Positions 1-11,110 of a DNA stretch of 64,000 bases are shown here, piece after piece (positions within the stretch are counted from its first letter, which is position 1; each line of letters begins with the position of its first letter). The stretch comes from Diorhabda sublineata (lineage: Eukaryota > Arthropoda > Insecta > Coleoptera > Chrysomelidae), in the NCBI RefSeq assembly GCF_026230105.1, contig NC_079486.1, positions 6,448,001 to 6,512,000 of the forward strand, given 5' to 3'. The notes beneath the pieces were generated by a model. It had not been told where the DNA came from and did not search any database. It saw nothing but the letters and a program-made list of their open reading frames with translations. The translations under genes were made by a program, and so were the position numbers.

Positions 1-1500
1 AAAAATATTAATATTTAGACAAATATCAACTCACTGGCAACATTTTTCATCAATTCTTTGTAAACTACAAGTTACTTATTCTGCACAATTGGGGTGGAGT
101 CTCTTTAAATCAAACCAATCAAAAATTACTCAATATTTTATTTTCTTACCTCAGAAATATGAATAAAACAAGTAACATGTGTCAGAACAATACGAGGATC
201 TTTTCTATCATTTATTTATTGTGCAGAAATACCACAGTTCATTTGAATGATCTTTATCTTGCAATTCCATAAGGTAGGTACTCCAAAACTACTAAAGGTC
301 CCCATGTGAATCCATCCAAACGCTCCTATTATATCAATCATTATATACAGGTAAATATTTATAAAAAAATGTGTTGTTGGGGACTGTTTTATCAAATTTC
401 CAAAAATATTTCCTAAATGATAGAATCACTGCAAAAATCTTCAAAGCCGGGTAGATGCGGTTCTCTTGTTGATACTTCAATAATCTAATTCTTTTTTTGT
501 AACTTGACATTCACAGACGTTACACTCCAAATTTCCAGGCCCAGTTCAGATCAAGCTACCATAGCGAAATTAGTAAATGTGTTAGAGTACATACAATTCT
601 TTTTTATTAGAGGCCATTTTGGTAAATGAGAAATCACGCTCCTTTACCTAAAAATAAATTATTTGTAAACTACTTCCAGTATTGGTGTAGTACCTATACT
701 TGTTATTAAAAAAGATATTCTAATACTTGCCAACACCTTAAAAGCATATTCATCAACATAAAACATTGTGGTGTGTACGTGAGTATTTTTATCAAATTAC
801 TTAGTTAAATGTGTAGAAAATGTGAAAAATAATTGTATTCGAACAACTCTAAAATTCAGTGGTAAGTTCAATAATTACTCACCTTGTACTAGATACTGTG
901 AACAATTTGAAATTATTATTATAATTATTTTCAAGTTTGTGCTCTTAGCAAATGAATGCTCTCAAATTTTTTTCGATAATAATATAATGGGAATCGTATA
1001 GAACTGCTTTTGTTACTTGCCATTTTTCTTGATTAAAAAATTTCTTATAATTAAAAATCACATTGTTAGCGGAAGTTAATTTGAAATTAGAATTTTCTCT
1101 ATATAGAAAAATTGTTTCTGATTTTGTATAATAGTGCTAGTTTCTATAATTGATCTTCACACAAATGTTTTTGTAATCCATTTACGTAACACACTTTATC
1201 TGTCTTGATTGAACTTCTCAGTGAATATGTAACTAAATCCTAATTTTAATGTACGGACAAAAATAATTATTGAAGTGAAGTATTAGTGAAGTTATTTTGG
1301 TTTTCTAGAAAATCCCAGTGTGACAGATTTTGTTGTAATATTCGTTTCTTCTATAGTATAAATAAAAGAAATTTATACAGGTTCTTCTATACTTTTATTA
1401 TATTAGAAGTAAAACTACACAAAATGACTTGAATCTGAAAGTAACCATTTTTTTTTTCTTTTCTTGACATAATAATCATCCTTGCCAACTTAATTGCTAG
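1..1500. other. Gene-free AT-rich stretch with repeat scraps
   Basis: No supported coding region was found. The first ~60 bases resemble 18255-18305, just before the BEL/Pao element. Bases 735-790 resemble 22790-22865. Bases 841-1100 are a copy of dispersed repeat family R. All of it looks like old repeat debris. Confidence 0.6.
841..1100 (-). repeat. Dispersed repeat family R, copy A
   Basis: About 260 bp match 44684-44952 in the same orientation at roughly 90 percent or better by eye. The start of the block also matches, reversed, 16690-17165 and 25590-26275. The shared core contains CAGTGGTAAGTTC, which resembles an exon end and splice donor. No protein family was recognised. Confidence 0.75.
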
Positions 1501-2720
1501 GTTACGTTCAGTAATTTTTTACAACACTACCCCTTAAACCAGCAATTAATTTAGACCAATATTTTTAGTACAAAAAATATGCTTGGGATTATGCAGCCCT
1601 TTTGTTAAAAGATCTGCTACCATTTTTTCAGTAGGCATGTATTTAATTTCAACCAAATTTTTTTTCAATTACTTCCCTTACAAAATGGTACTTAGTGTCT
1701 ATATGTTTAGTTCTGTTATGGTAAACAGGGTTTTTTAACAATTGTTGTACACTTTGGCTGTCATTGAAAAGAATTACGGGCTTAGTCTCACAAAACTCAT
1801 TTAAAAAACCACTAACAAATATGGCTTCAATTTTAAACCGACTTCAATAGGAGTCAAAACAGTTTTAGCATCACCTAACTTGAAACGCTCTAATAATTCT
1901 AAAATATAGTTCCTCTGATTAACTTTAATCATATTGTTTTGTTTGTCAAAATCAATATTTAAACCTAAAAAATATTTGATTGGCCCCAAGTCTTTAATTT
2001 TAAATTGTTTTGACAATTCCTGTTTGAGGTTGGTTTTAAAAACTGAGGAATTTGAACAAATTAAAAAATCATCAACATAAAAGGCCACTAGAATTATAAA
2101 TTTGTCCTTGTTTTGGAAAAATATACATGGTTCAAAACTTGATTGCTGAAAACCTAAGTCTTTTAAGACATTTTTTACTTTAATATTCCAAATTCTGGAG
2201 GATTGTTTTAATCCATATATAGCCTTTTTTAATAAACATACTTTATTTTCATTATTTTTTAGAATAAGCCCCTCAGGTTGCACCATGTAAATTTCTTCAT
2301 CCAAGTTTCCGTTTAAAAATGCAGTTTCTACGTCTAAGTGGTCAATATCTAAACTTAATTCTACAGATAAAGCAAACAATATTCTTATTGTAGAGTATCT
2401 AATTACAGGTGAAAAAGTTTCAAAATAATCTATACCAAAGGTTTGTGTGAAACCCTTTGCAACTAGCCGTGCTTTATATCGTATTTCATTATTTGAATTC
2501 CTTTTTAAACAAAACACCCACTTATTTTGCACAACATTTTTGTTTGATGGACGGTCTACTAAAATCCATGCCTCATTTTTCATTAATGATTCGTACTCTC
2601 GTTCCATTGCTTTTTCCCAATTTCTTCGGTCACTTCTTGACATTGCTTCATCTACGGTCTTTGGATCTTGCAATTCATTATAAGTTTCCTTATTCATCAC
2701 ATTGTATGAAATGTAACCTT
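1500..2720 (-). pseudogene. copia-1 reverse transcriptase with RNase H stub
   Basis: The RVT_2-type reverse transcriptase shows the opening NKWVFCLK, the palm segment DVETAFLNG, IYGLKQSSRIWN and the catalytic FYVDDFLI. After KTVLTPIEVGLKLKP the frame passes directly into residues typical of the RNase H end (VILFNDSQS, then HNRTKHID). About 170 residues of connection and RNase H are therefore missing around 1810-1830. The C-terminal tail has in-frame stops between 1500 and 1680. Confidence 0.8.
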
Positions 2721-3490
2721 TCTTGATCATTAATTTCCTCAAAGTTTTCACCTCCAGTTTCTTCTGGAATTTCATTTTCTTCTTCATTGATATTATTATT
2801 TGATCCTCCACCTTCTTCATTCATGTCACTATCATCCACTCCAGGTTTAGTTTTTGTTTGTAGGTCAACTGTAATTGCTGAATCAGGATCTGAGTTGCTA
2901 GTTTCAGCCTTAAAATTATTTATATTTTTAAAAGGTTGATTCAGAAATTCATTAAATTTTACATTACGACTTATAATAATTTTATCTGTATCTAGAATTC
3001 TATAAGCTTTACTATTTTCACTGTATCCCACCATAATACCTGTTTTTGCTCTTTTCTCTAGTTTAGATCTTTTTTCTTTTGGAATGTAAACAAAAGCCTG
3101 AGAACCAAATGTAATGAAATATGATAAATCAGGTTTCTTTCCGACCCATAACTCATAAGGTGTATTTTCTTTACTTTTAGTATGTAGTCTATTAGAAATG
3201 TAGTTAGCAGTTGTTACTGCTTCCCCCCAATATTTATGGGGTAAATTAGCATCTAATAACATACACCTTGCCGATTCCATCAATGTTCTATTTTTCCTCT
3301 CCGACACACCATTTTGCTCTGGACAATATGGTGCAGTCGACTGAAAGCTTATACCAAAACTTTTGAGTAGCTTCTGCACAGCTACCCCTGTATATTCCCC
3401 TCCATTATCACTTCTAAATGTTTTTGGATAGACCCCAAAAATATTTTTGACTTCTAGAATGAATTCCTTTAGTTTAATATATACTTCATC
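2690..3490 (-). pseudogene. copia-1 integrase second half
   Basis: The frame carries the second integrase aspartate (SDNGGEY, just upstream of the open frame listed from 3379) and the catalytic glutamate in PEQNGVSERKNRT. It then enters the acidic linker that normally precedes reverse transcriptase. It is continuous with the 3499-4735 fragment apart from one frameshift near 3498. It ends near 2690, where a second frameshift leads into reverse transcriptase. All catalytic positions can be seen, but they lie in different frames, so no working integrase is expected. Confidence 0.8.
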
Positions 3491-3498
3491 TTTAGATT

Positions 3499-4735
3499 CT
3501 AATAAAAAAGAGTGGTATATCTTGAAAAATCATCAGTTAAAGTCAAAAAATATTTCTTTTTACCAACAGTAGGGGTTTTCATAGGTCCACATATATCACT
3601 ATGGATTATATCAAGAACTTTAAACGTCTTACTTTCTGATTTTTTAGGAAAAGATTTCCTCATTAATTTACCATCAATACAAGTGACACATTGTTTTTTC
3701 TGACCACAATCATTTATTTTTATGCCAATAGCTAAATCTTTACTTACTATCATTTTTATATCATCAGGGCTTCTGTGACCTAAACGTCTATGCCATGTAT
3801 GTATACAATTATTCATTTCCTCACACGTTTTTACAATATTTACTTTTTCTGAAAATATGTTTAATTTATATAAACCATTACAGTATTTTCCTGTGGCTAT
3901 AATAAAATTATTAATTTCTATATAACAATTACAATCATCAAACTTTATGTTATAACCAGCTTTTGTAATTTTAGACACCGATAACAGATTATTGCTTAGC
4001 TCAGGTACAAATAAAACATCTTTAAATTTTAAACTTATGCATTCACCTGAAATTTCTGTTTTTACTAAAATATCACCTTTACCTTTTACTTGCATTTCCT
4101 GTCCATTTGCAACTATAATTTTATTTAACTTTGAATAGTCCAATTTAATAAATAATTCTGGATTATTTGACATGTGACTTGTAGCCCCTGAATCAATATA
4201 CCATTCTAGATTATTTTTACTGTTATCGGAAACATTGAAACAAAAAACTGAGTCAGACAACTCATCACCTTCAACAGTTACTTTGGCATGTTGCTTTCCC
4301 TTATTTCTGTCTTTCTTCATGAAAAAACAATCTTTTTTGTAGTGACCTTTTCTATGACAATAATAACATTCTATTTTTTCTTTCATCTCCTTTGGAAACT
4401 TTTTATTTGTGTTTAATGCCGTCCCTGTTGAACTGGTATCTTCTTTTCTTTTATACTCATCCATTAGTTTTCCCTTTACATATTCAAGAGTCAATTCATC
4501 ATCTGGCCTAGCATCTAATGCTGTTACTAATGTGGAATAACTTTCTGGCAATCCACCTAACAATAATGCAGCTACATGGAAATCCTTAATAGTCTCACCA
4601 ACTCCTCGTAGTCTTTCAACTAATTCTAGAATTTCTTTAATGTATTCATGCATTGGTTTATTTTCAAGTCTATACTGATACAGCTTCCTCAATAAATACA
4701 ACTTGTTACTTAAATTATTTCTTTGATTAACACGT
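3499..4735 (-). pseudogene. copia-1 gag-protease-integrase 5' part
   Basis: The reading frame holds the C-terminal part of gag, a CCHC zinc knuckle (CYYCHRKGHYKKDC), the aspartic protease active site (WYIDSGATSHM), the GAG-pre-integrase HHCC-type segment (HTWHRRLGH with a CxxC later) and the first integrase aspartate (DICGP). The open frame continues upstream to 4836, but the residues before about 4735 do not look like gag and probably belong to flanking DNA. The frame ends near 3499 and integrase resumes in another frame, so one frameshift separates the halves. The intact gene would encode particle core protein, maturation protease and integrase. Confidence 0.8.
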
Positions 4736-4839
4736 TGACCGCAGAGCCAAACATGTTTATGCCCCTTTCCGTCAATTTGATGCCCAATTCCATTTGGCAT
4801 AAAAATTTCATAAATATGACTAAACTCATTGTTCAACTG

Positions 4840-5320
4840 TCAACACGTTAACTGTCAAGCCGATAATGTTTCTTATGTCCAAGTCAATCAATTTTATTTA
4901 TTTTTCAATAAATTCCAATAAAACAACTTGAAAATAGCAATTTTTTTCGCGTAATTTCGATGCACAAATCAAAGAATTTCAACATTTAGGGTAGAATATT
5001 GTTGCGTATCATAAAAAGAATAGATAGAAAATTTTTGGAGACTCTCAAAAACAGCAGTGAGCGAAGAATTATTTAAACTAAAAAAATTTGGTTGTTGTAT
5101 TATACTTGTATTTTCTAAAATTAATATTCATCATAATAGGAGGGTGATAGTAAATTAACGGAATTTCGACTGGGAAAATGTGAAAACCAACCTGGAAAAA
5201 TCGGGAGGAGACTAGTACTTGATTTTCAATTTTTACTGGACACCCTATTTCAAGAAAAGTTGTAGATGTAACGTATAAAAGTAAGGACAAATGTTGACTC
5301 GTTTTTCCTGAATTTTCTGT
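4840..5320. other. No gene seen
   Basis: AT-rich sequence without convincing coding potential. Around 4727-4860 there are two similar strings (AACACGTTGACCGC and ACACGTTAACTGTC) that could be worn ends of a small DNA transposon. This is not established. Confidence 0.4.
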
Positions 5321-5329
5321 ATCTGAGTT

Positions 5330-5793
5330 GAGAAGCTATGTGCACATCCATGTACTCTGCTTGGAGTTGAAGGTAAAGTTATTCCAAGTGTCTCAGACAG
5401 AACTAAGACACTGACTGAAAACATTTACGAGAGACTAGAGTGCAGGAAAGCACATTCATTACTTCCTCTACCTTCAGTTGAACTATCAAGAGCTTCTAGA
5501 AGAGCGGGGAGTGCAGGAAGTTGTTTCATTAAGGTCAACATAGCTTCGAGCATTTCTTTACACCTTGTTTTACACAGAGTCACCAGATGCAACATTTTCC
5601 TACATACAAATTTAGAAATTATTATATTAAAAATTGGTATTTTCATCTTACCTCTTCATTCACAAAGTTATCCTCAAATCCACTTGATGAAGGACTGGCT
5701 TTTCCACTACATTCACTTTGCGATTGCTCTTCTAATAGACTTTCCGTGGTTAAAATGGTTTTTGGAGCTGTACGCTACAGCAGAACATTGTAA
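5330..5793 (-). pseudogene. hAT-like (ZMYM / 52-kDa repressor type) transposase exons
   Basis: The minus-strand frame contains LVTLCKTRCKEMLEAM followed by a leucine-rich stretch and an SNECAFLHSSL-like segment. This resembles the LCxTRW...EA...L block of hAT-derived transposases (ZMYM or 52-kDa-repressor type). The conserved Trp is replaced by Cys. Upstream, 5652-5793 reads as an acidic, serine-rich exon ending in GAAGAG with a GTAAGA donor. An acceptor-like AG lies before GAAAATGTTGC near 5603. A stop near 5420 interrupts the frame. The family call rests on pattern memory, and a host hAT-derived gene is an alternative. Confidence 0.45.
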
Positions 5794-5799
5794 AATAAA

Positions 5800-6149
5800 G
5801 TGTTACGAGAAATTTGCTTGATTTTTGAAGAAGACTACACTGTTCATATTCCGAGCTGATCTACTCGAGGTTACTGGAATCGAAAATAAGTGAAATTGCC
5901 AGTTTAAATCTGGAGGAAGCCTGATGTGAGAAGTATTTTTCGAAGTCCACGAACTAGTGATCAGTGGCGGAAGGCTGCAAATTTTTTTAGATACATTCTA
6001 ACAATACTTGTATAAAAAAAGGGCAGAATACATTTGTACAAACTATAATTATCGAAATCAATTAGTTTATCTGAATTACAAAATATTTTCTGTAGCTAAG
6101 GTGAATAATAAGTTTATATTGTATTGATTGTAACGGACATTTTTGAGGA
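5800..6149. other. No gene seen
   Basis: AT-rich intergenic sequence with no coding region or repeat that I could match elsewhere in the window. Confidence 0.4.
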
Positions 6150-6540
6150 TAATTTGGTTTTTCTTTTGCTGTAAAAACGAAATTACTTGTCATTCCAAAG
6201 AACATGAACAACAAAGTACAAAAAATAATAATAAAAGTCCACGAGATAGGAAATTTTTGAAAGAAAAAAACAGAAGTTGTAAACAGGGAATTTTACATAC
6301 CAAGACTAAAAGACAAAATAGAAACGATTAAAAATAACTGTATACCTTGTAAATTATAGAATAAAAAAGAAGGAAAGAAGGAATAAGTGCTTCATCCTAT
6401 ACAAAAGCTAGAAGATCCGCTAGAGAGGTATCATGTCGACCAATTAGGACCAATGAAGTCAACAAAAAAAAATATCAGCACATTTTTGTGGTAGTTGATG
6501 ACTTTTCCAAATTTGTGTGGCTTTACCCAACAATGCCCTG
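6150..6540 (+). mobile_element. Gypsy/Ty3 integrase fragment, copy 1
   Basis: The sequence is a direct repeat of 14755-15105. It encodes, with stops, the integrase N-terminal zinc-binding tail and the start of the catalytic core: YHVDQLGPM carries the first Asp and VVVDDFSKFVWLYPT follows. It ends abruptly at 6540, where it joins repeat X. Only about 130 codons remain, so it is a dead fragment. Confidence 0.7.
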
Positions 6541-6625
6541 GGGTTTTGCTGTCTCTCTTCTGGGCCCTCGTGGTCGCAGCGTTGCCAGGTATAGATTCCA
6601 TATAAAATTTAGAAGTCGTAACAAT
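6535..6625. repeat. Repeat X, copy 1
   Basis: About 85 bp match, reversed, 22518-22605. In both places X directly abuts retrotransposon sequence: a gypsy integrase fragment here and the 3' end of the BEL/Pao element there. X may be an LTR or short element used as a breakpoint. Confidence 0.6.
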
Positions 6626-6689
6626 CAATCTCAACAAACTTAGCGGCCGCAAGTTGAACTAAATGAAACTTCATTTGTGTTTGATTTCT

Positions 6690-6815
6690 AAACACACTAG
6701 CGCCCCCCGCCGGCCAGATGCCAAACCTAGCACGATTCTATAGACACTACCGCCCTCTGCCGGACAAGTGCCAAACTAAAACACGAACTGGTGCCATCTA
6801 GCAAAGAATAGTCGA
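6690..6815. repeat. Imperfect GC-rich direct repeat
   Basis: Two ~45-bp units share the pattern CTA(G/C)CGCC(C/T)(C/T)CYGCCGG followed by GTGCCAAAC or ATGCCAAAC. A third, weaker unit contains GGTGCCATCTAGC. The GC content is much higher than the surroundings. It could be the remains of a short interspersed element. Confidence 0.4.
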
Positions 6816-6840
6816 ACTGAAAGTACATAGTGGCAGCAAG

Positions 6841-7280
6841 TTGAAGAAAATAAAAATTCTATAAGCGATAGACTGCTACAATCCACGTTTAAATTTACAG
6901 AAACAACTAAAACCCATATATTAAGCGTGTATGCTCCTGATACCAGTAAAAGTCAAGAAGAAACAGACTCATTCTATGATGAACTGCAGATCACCATGGA
7001 TAAGATACCGAAGCAAGACGAAATTATGATACTGGGGGATTTTAATGGAAGGATTGATAACGAGGTTATTAGTGGAATTAAGAATAGGTTTAACGAAGAA
7101 ACACTCAACAGCAATGGAGAACAACTGATACAATTCTGTGCACATAATGAACTACGCATTAACAACACGTTTTATTCCCATAAACAACAGCACAAGTATA
7201 CGTTCGAGAACACAAGAGGACATAAATCGATTATAGACTACATTATTACAAACAGAAATATTCATCCTTCAAAAATATAG
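6841..7280 (+). pseudogene. RTE-1 AP-endonuclease domain (partial)
   Basis: The open frame begins upstream of the first ATG. It shows SVYAPDTSKSQEE, the metal-binding ILGDFNGRID and the C-terminal HKSIIDYIIT. These are typical endonuclease/exonuclease/phosphatase motifs that nick target DNA in LINEs. The N-terminal third, with the first catalytic Asn and Glu, is absent. The frame stops at 7280 and continues in another frame from 7270, so one small indel separates it from the linker. Confidence 0.8.
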
Positions 7281-7669
7281 ATGTCAGAACATTAACCTCA
7301 GTAAACACAGGGACTAACCACCATATGGTGCTAGCCATAATGCGGAACTGCGTACAAAGGAAAACCCAGAACAAACCGAAAGTGACAGAAAAGCTGAACA
7401 TAGAAAGCCTTAGCGATGATACCACAAAATACCTTTACCAGCAAAGACTAAGGAAGGCAATAAATGAAAACAAGATCTTGAAAGATGATACCGTAGAACT
7501 AGCATGGAAAAGATTAAGTACTAATATAAGGACAGCTGCAGAAGAAGCATTAGGCAAACGAAAGGTGAACAGGAAAACAGGTAAACGGAAAGCCCAACAC
7601 GAAACCATGGTTCACACACGAAATCAAATCACTTGCGGAAGAAAAAAGGAAAGCATATCTTCAATATAG
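7281..7669 (+). pseudogene. RTE-1 linker between endonuclease and RT
   Basis: Basic, helical linker sequence in the frame shifted relative to the endonuclease. Its start (TLTSVNTGTNHHMVLA) continues the endonuclease C-terminus after the indel. It loses frame near 7595. The continuation (EIKSLAEEKRKAYLQYRS) is then read in the same frame as the downstream RT. Confidence 0.7.
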
Positions 7670-7683
7670 AAGTCAAACAATAA

Positions 7684-9389
7684 CATATGCTGATTATAAA
7701 GTCGTGAGGAATAGGACAAATATGGAAATACAAACGATTAAGAGACAATTCTGGGAGAAATACTCATCAGACATGGAAAACGACTTATATGGGGGACAAA
7801 AAAAGATCTGGAATATGATAAGGAACATCAAAAGACCAATCAATGAATACATCCACACGAAAACAATAACGTTAAAAGAATGGGAAAGGTATTTCCATGA
7901 ACTCTACGGCGACATAATAAGAAGCCAATCCACAGAACAGAAACAAGAAAATATATCTGAGGAAGGAGAAGACATCCAACAACAATTAATATCAAAAGAC
8001 AAAATTGAAGCAACAATGCGCAAGATGAAAAATAGGAAATCACCAGGGCTGGATAACATTAATAACGAGCTTCTTAAATATGGTGGCAATGAATTAATAC
8101 ACCAAATGCATGTCGTGTTCAACAAGATATACGACCAGAGAAAAGTACCAGGGGAATGGAAAGTTAGCATAACGATCCCCGTCTTTAAAAAAGGGGAAAA
8201 GAAAGATCCAAATAATTATAGAGGGATCAACCTCCTAAGCACGACTTCAAAATTACTAACAAAAATTATTGCAGAAGAAATCTCAAGTAGCGGCATGAGC
8301 GAAGAACAACAGGGATTTAGAAAAAATAGATCAACCATAGACGCTATATTCATCTTAAGAGAGATTGCCGAAAAGGCCATAGAGTACAATAAAACCGCGT
8401 TTATGTGCTTCATAGACTTAACAAAAGCATTTGACAGAGTGAGATTACATGACGTCATTGAGCTACTAAAAAAACGAGGCGTAAACCAAAGGACAATAGA
8501 GATCATTCGGGACATGAACAACGGAAATAGCACATATGTAAGAGTAAACAACGAACTCTCCAGTAAAATGCCAGTATCAACAGGGATCAGACAAGGAGAT
8601 AGTCTCAGCCCAATACTCTTCAACATTATAATGGACGAAATCATAAAAGAAGTCAAAACGGCAGGCAGAGGATACAGAATGGGAAAATATGAGTTTAAGA
8701 TAGTTTGCTACGCTGATGACGCGCTTGTGATATCTGAAGATGAGGATAATCTGCAAAAACTGCTACTCAGATTTGAAACAGTTGCAGGAGAATTCAATAT
8801 GATCATATCGAAACAAAAGACACAATCCTTGACAATAGCGAGAGAACCAAGAAGATGCAAACTGGAAATTTATAATAAAAGTGTAGAACAGGTTATGTCT
8901 TTTAAATATTTAGGGGTTAATATCACGAGCAATAGGAACTTGAAACAAGAAGTCAAAATGCAAAGAACAGCAGCATCTAGGATATCAGGATTCCTCCGAA
9001 CCGTGATATGGAGGAATAAATTTTTAAGTATCGAAAGCAAAACACGGATATATAAAACTTGTGTCAGACCAGTAATGACATACGCCATAGAAACGAGGGC
9101 GGAGTCTGCAACTACTAAACGGATTCTTAGAACAACCGAGATGAAGACATTACGCTCAATCACAGGGAAAACACTAAGAGACAGAATAAGGAGCAATGAA
9201 ATCAGAAGAATGTGTGACGTTCCGGATATAGTGAGATGGGTCAGAACTAGAAGAAGAGCATGGAGAGATCATGTCAATAGAATGAACAACGATCGACTGG
9301 CGAAAATCGCAAAGGAAGAGAGACCCAATACAAGTAGACCGCCTGGAAGACCACCAAAGCGCTGGTATGAGAGCTGGTCCTCGCAGTGA
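7684..9389 (+). CDS. RTE-1 reverse transcriptase (open RT module of a broken ORF2)
   Basis: This 560-residue frame contains the complete RT core: RKSPGLDNINNELLKYG, YRGINLLST, FIDLTKAFDRV (motif A), the GIRQGDSLSPILFN block, CYADDALV (catalytic YADD), then KYLGVNI and the LINE C-terminal segment with RRRAWRDHVNRM and PGRPPKRWYESW. That C-terminal signature is common in RTE-clade elements. A first ATG lies at 7722. Catalytic residues are intact, but the endonuclease is out of frame and 5'-truncated, so the source copy is dead unless supplied in trans. Confidence 0.85.
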
Positions 9390-9999
9390 GAACTTAGGCT
9401 GCCTCTTTGAAAACACAAGACACAGTCTTAAAATAAGAAGAAGAAGAAGAAAAATAAGATCCAAGATTATTTTATATATCAAACAATATATGTGAACGTC
9501 CATTTTCAAAATAAAATAATTTCGACTATCAAACCAACAATAGATTGTATTCAACGATTTAATTTAATGAAAAGTTACAAAAATACAAAATTAATAAAAA
9601 CGTATACAACGTAAAGTTTTACACTCCGTTAGAACTTCATGTATGTCCTGGAAAAAAGACATAAAATATCCCCCAAAATAAAATACGTTGCGAAAAATAT
9701 TCCGAATAAAAAAGTTCACAACGAGGTCGTATTAGAGAAATTTTCAGTACCTAGCCTGACCTAGACATGTCTACTCCTTATATTTTAAGCCACTTTTCTG
9801 CACATTCGAATTTCATTGTGTAATGAAACGCTTTGGCATATCTTGACAAACGATTACCACTCGAATAATTGTTCATAATCGATTTTTAGCCAAACGTTTC
9901 TCAATTCGTAAAACTGAATGAATTATTATGTTAATTCATTACATACTGTTTATACGAAATGTACAAGTTTATTTTGATATACAGCGTACTACAAGGGAT

Positions 10000-10155
10000 T
10001 TATTTATAAAAAGCAGTGGCTATATAACCAAACAGACTAAATACATTGTTTACGCCGATATAGATTGACGCGCGTTTCAGCTTTTCAAAAGCTTTACCTG
10101 ACTTTTGTATATGTTTATTTAATTTCTTATTTTTTAGACCTTTTAATATGTTCAT
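10000..10155 (-). CDS. Small ORF in duplicated block, 30-residue deletion form
   Basis: This frame encodes 51 residues starting MNILKGLKNKK and ending LFGYIATAFYK. The paralogue at 31221-31466 encodes 81 residues. The two are collinear except that 30 residues (90 bp) after KAFEKL are missing here, leaving the frame intact. The C-terminal ~20 residues are hydrophobic and could form one membrane segment. I do not recognise the protein. Retention of frame in both copies is suggestive of a gene but is not proof. Confidence 0.35.
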   Translation of the reverse strand: MNILKGLKNKKLNKHIQKSGKAFEKLKRASIYIGVNNVFSLFGYIATAFYK

Positions 10156-10904
10156 ACTTCTAAATTTTCTTGATTTTTGGAATCTGTTATTTTAAAAAAC
10201 GTCAAATTTTTATTAGTATTTCAAAATTAAATTGAAATAATGTCGAAAAATAAACAAAAATCATACTATATATGTAGTTAGTAGTAAAAATTTTATAAAA
10301 GGACGTCTAAGAACGTACAAAAATATACAAAAACAAAAATAAAAGTAACGTGTAAGTGTTACGTTACACAAAGTCAAAGAAAAATATTTAACAGTGTAAA
10401 ATTTATTTTAAAAAATGGTAGTTTCGTTGTTGTTGAGTTCCAACCTAAAATTCATCACCCTGTATACGTTGAAAAAGTTAAAAAAATCAGTAACAATGGC
10501 TCATAATGGATAAAACAAATTTTTAGTAAAATATAGAAAACCAAACACGTTTATCGGTTAAATAATCACTCCCCGTTTCACATCAATTTGCTTTTTTTAT
10601 GGTGCACGCGAGCTTTTTGTATTTATTTTCTATTACACTTTTCCAATTAGAGTTGATTGGTTCGTGTTTATGTATCCATCTTTTCATTGCGAGAGGAATA
10701 AATATGCATTTTGATTAATTAAAAATGTAATAAAAAAACTGGTATACATTTTATCACAAAAAAACATCCAAAAACAATAATGTATGTAATCTATAAAACA
10801 TGGAAATTCGTAATAAAAGTTGCAGACGGTGGTAGAATGAAGCTGTTAAAGTAACAGCGATGTTCAGAAACTATAATTTTGTATAATGTTCAAAAAAAAC
10901 AACA

Positions 10905-10914
10905 ACAACAATTA

Positions 10915-10978
<64 letters not shown>

Positions 10979-10981
10979 ATA

Positions 10982-11015
<34 letters not shown>

Positions 11016-11020
11016 TTAAA
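10905..11020. repeat. (TA)n microsatellite with TTA interruptions
   Basis: About 110 bp of nearly pure TA, interrupted by a few TTATATA units. The paralogous position in copy M (30452-30475) has only about 12 TA units, so this tract has expanded or contracted since the duplication. Confidence 0.9.
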
Positions 11021-11110
11021 TAAATTTATTCATACAATTTAACAAATTAAAGTTATTTATTTGAAAAAATGATTATTAATAGTAACAGTATGAGCTCTAA
11101 TAGTAACTAT

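Larger units (their letters stand above)
1500..4735 (-). mobile_element. Decayed Ty1/copia retrotransposon (copia-1)
   Basis: On the minus strand the order is gag zinc knuckle, protease, integrase, reverse transcriptase and a stub of RNase H, which is the copia order. I found no matching LTR pair. The 5' side appears cut near 4735, where the gag frame runs into unrelated sequence. The pol frame is broken near 3498 and near 2700. A third break near 1820 jumps from the RT thumb straight into RNase H, so about 500 bp are missing. It is an immobile relic. Confidence 0.85.
6841..9455 (+). mobile_element. RTE-type non-LTR retrotransposon, 5'-truncated (RTE-1)
   Basis: A single transcript-like unit carries an APE-type endonuclease followed by a reverse transcriptase, a very short 3' UTR and an (AAG)n-rich tail at about 9433-9455. 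It starts inside the endonuclease, the usual 5' truncation of LINEs. Two frameshifts, near 7275 and 7595, break the frame, while the RT core is open for 561 codons. The 3' tail coincides with the edge of the inverted duplicated block that begins at 9456. Confidence 0.85.

Noticed and set aside
4727..4860. piggyBac-like ends at the 5' edge of copia-1
   Set aside because: The two ACACGTT strings are short, and no TTAA-bounded element could be traced.
7840..9554. Long minus-strand frames across RTE-1
   Set aside because: They are shadows of the RT gene. Motifs such as YADD and the LINE C-terminus fit only the plus frame.
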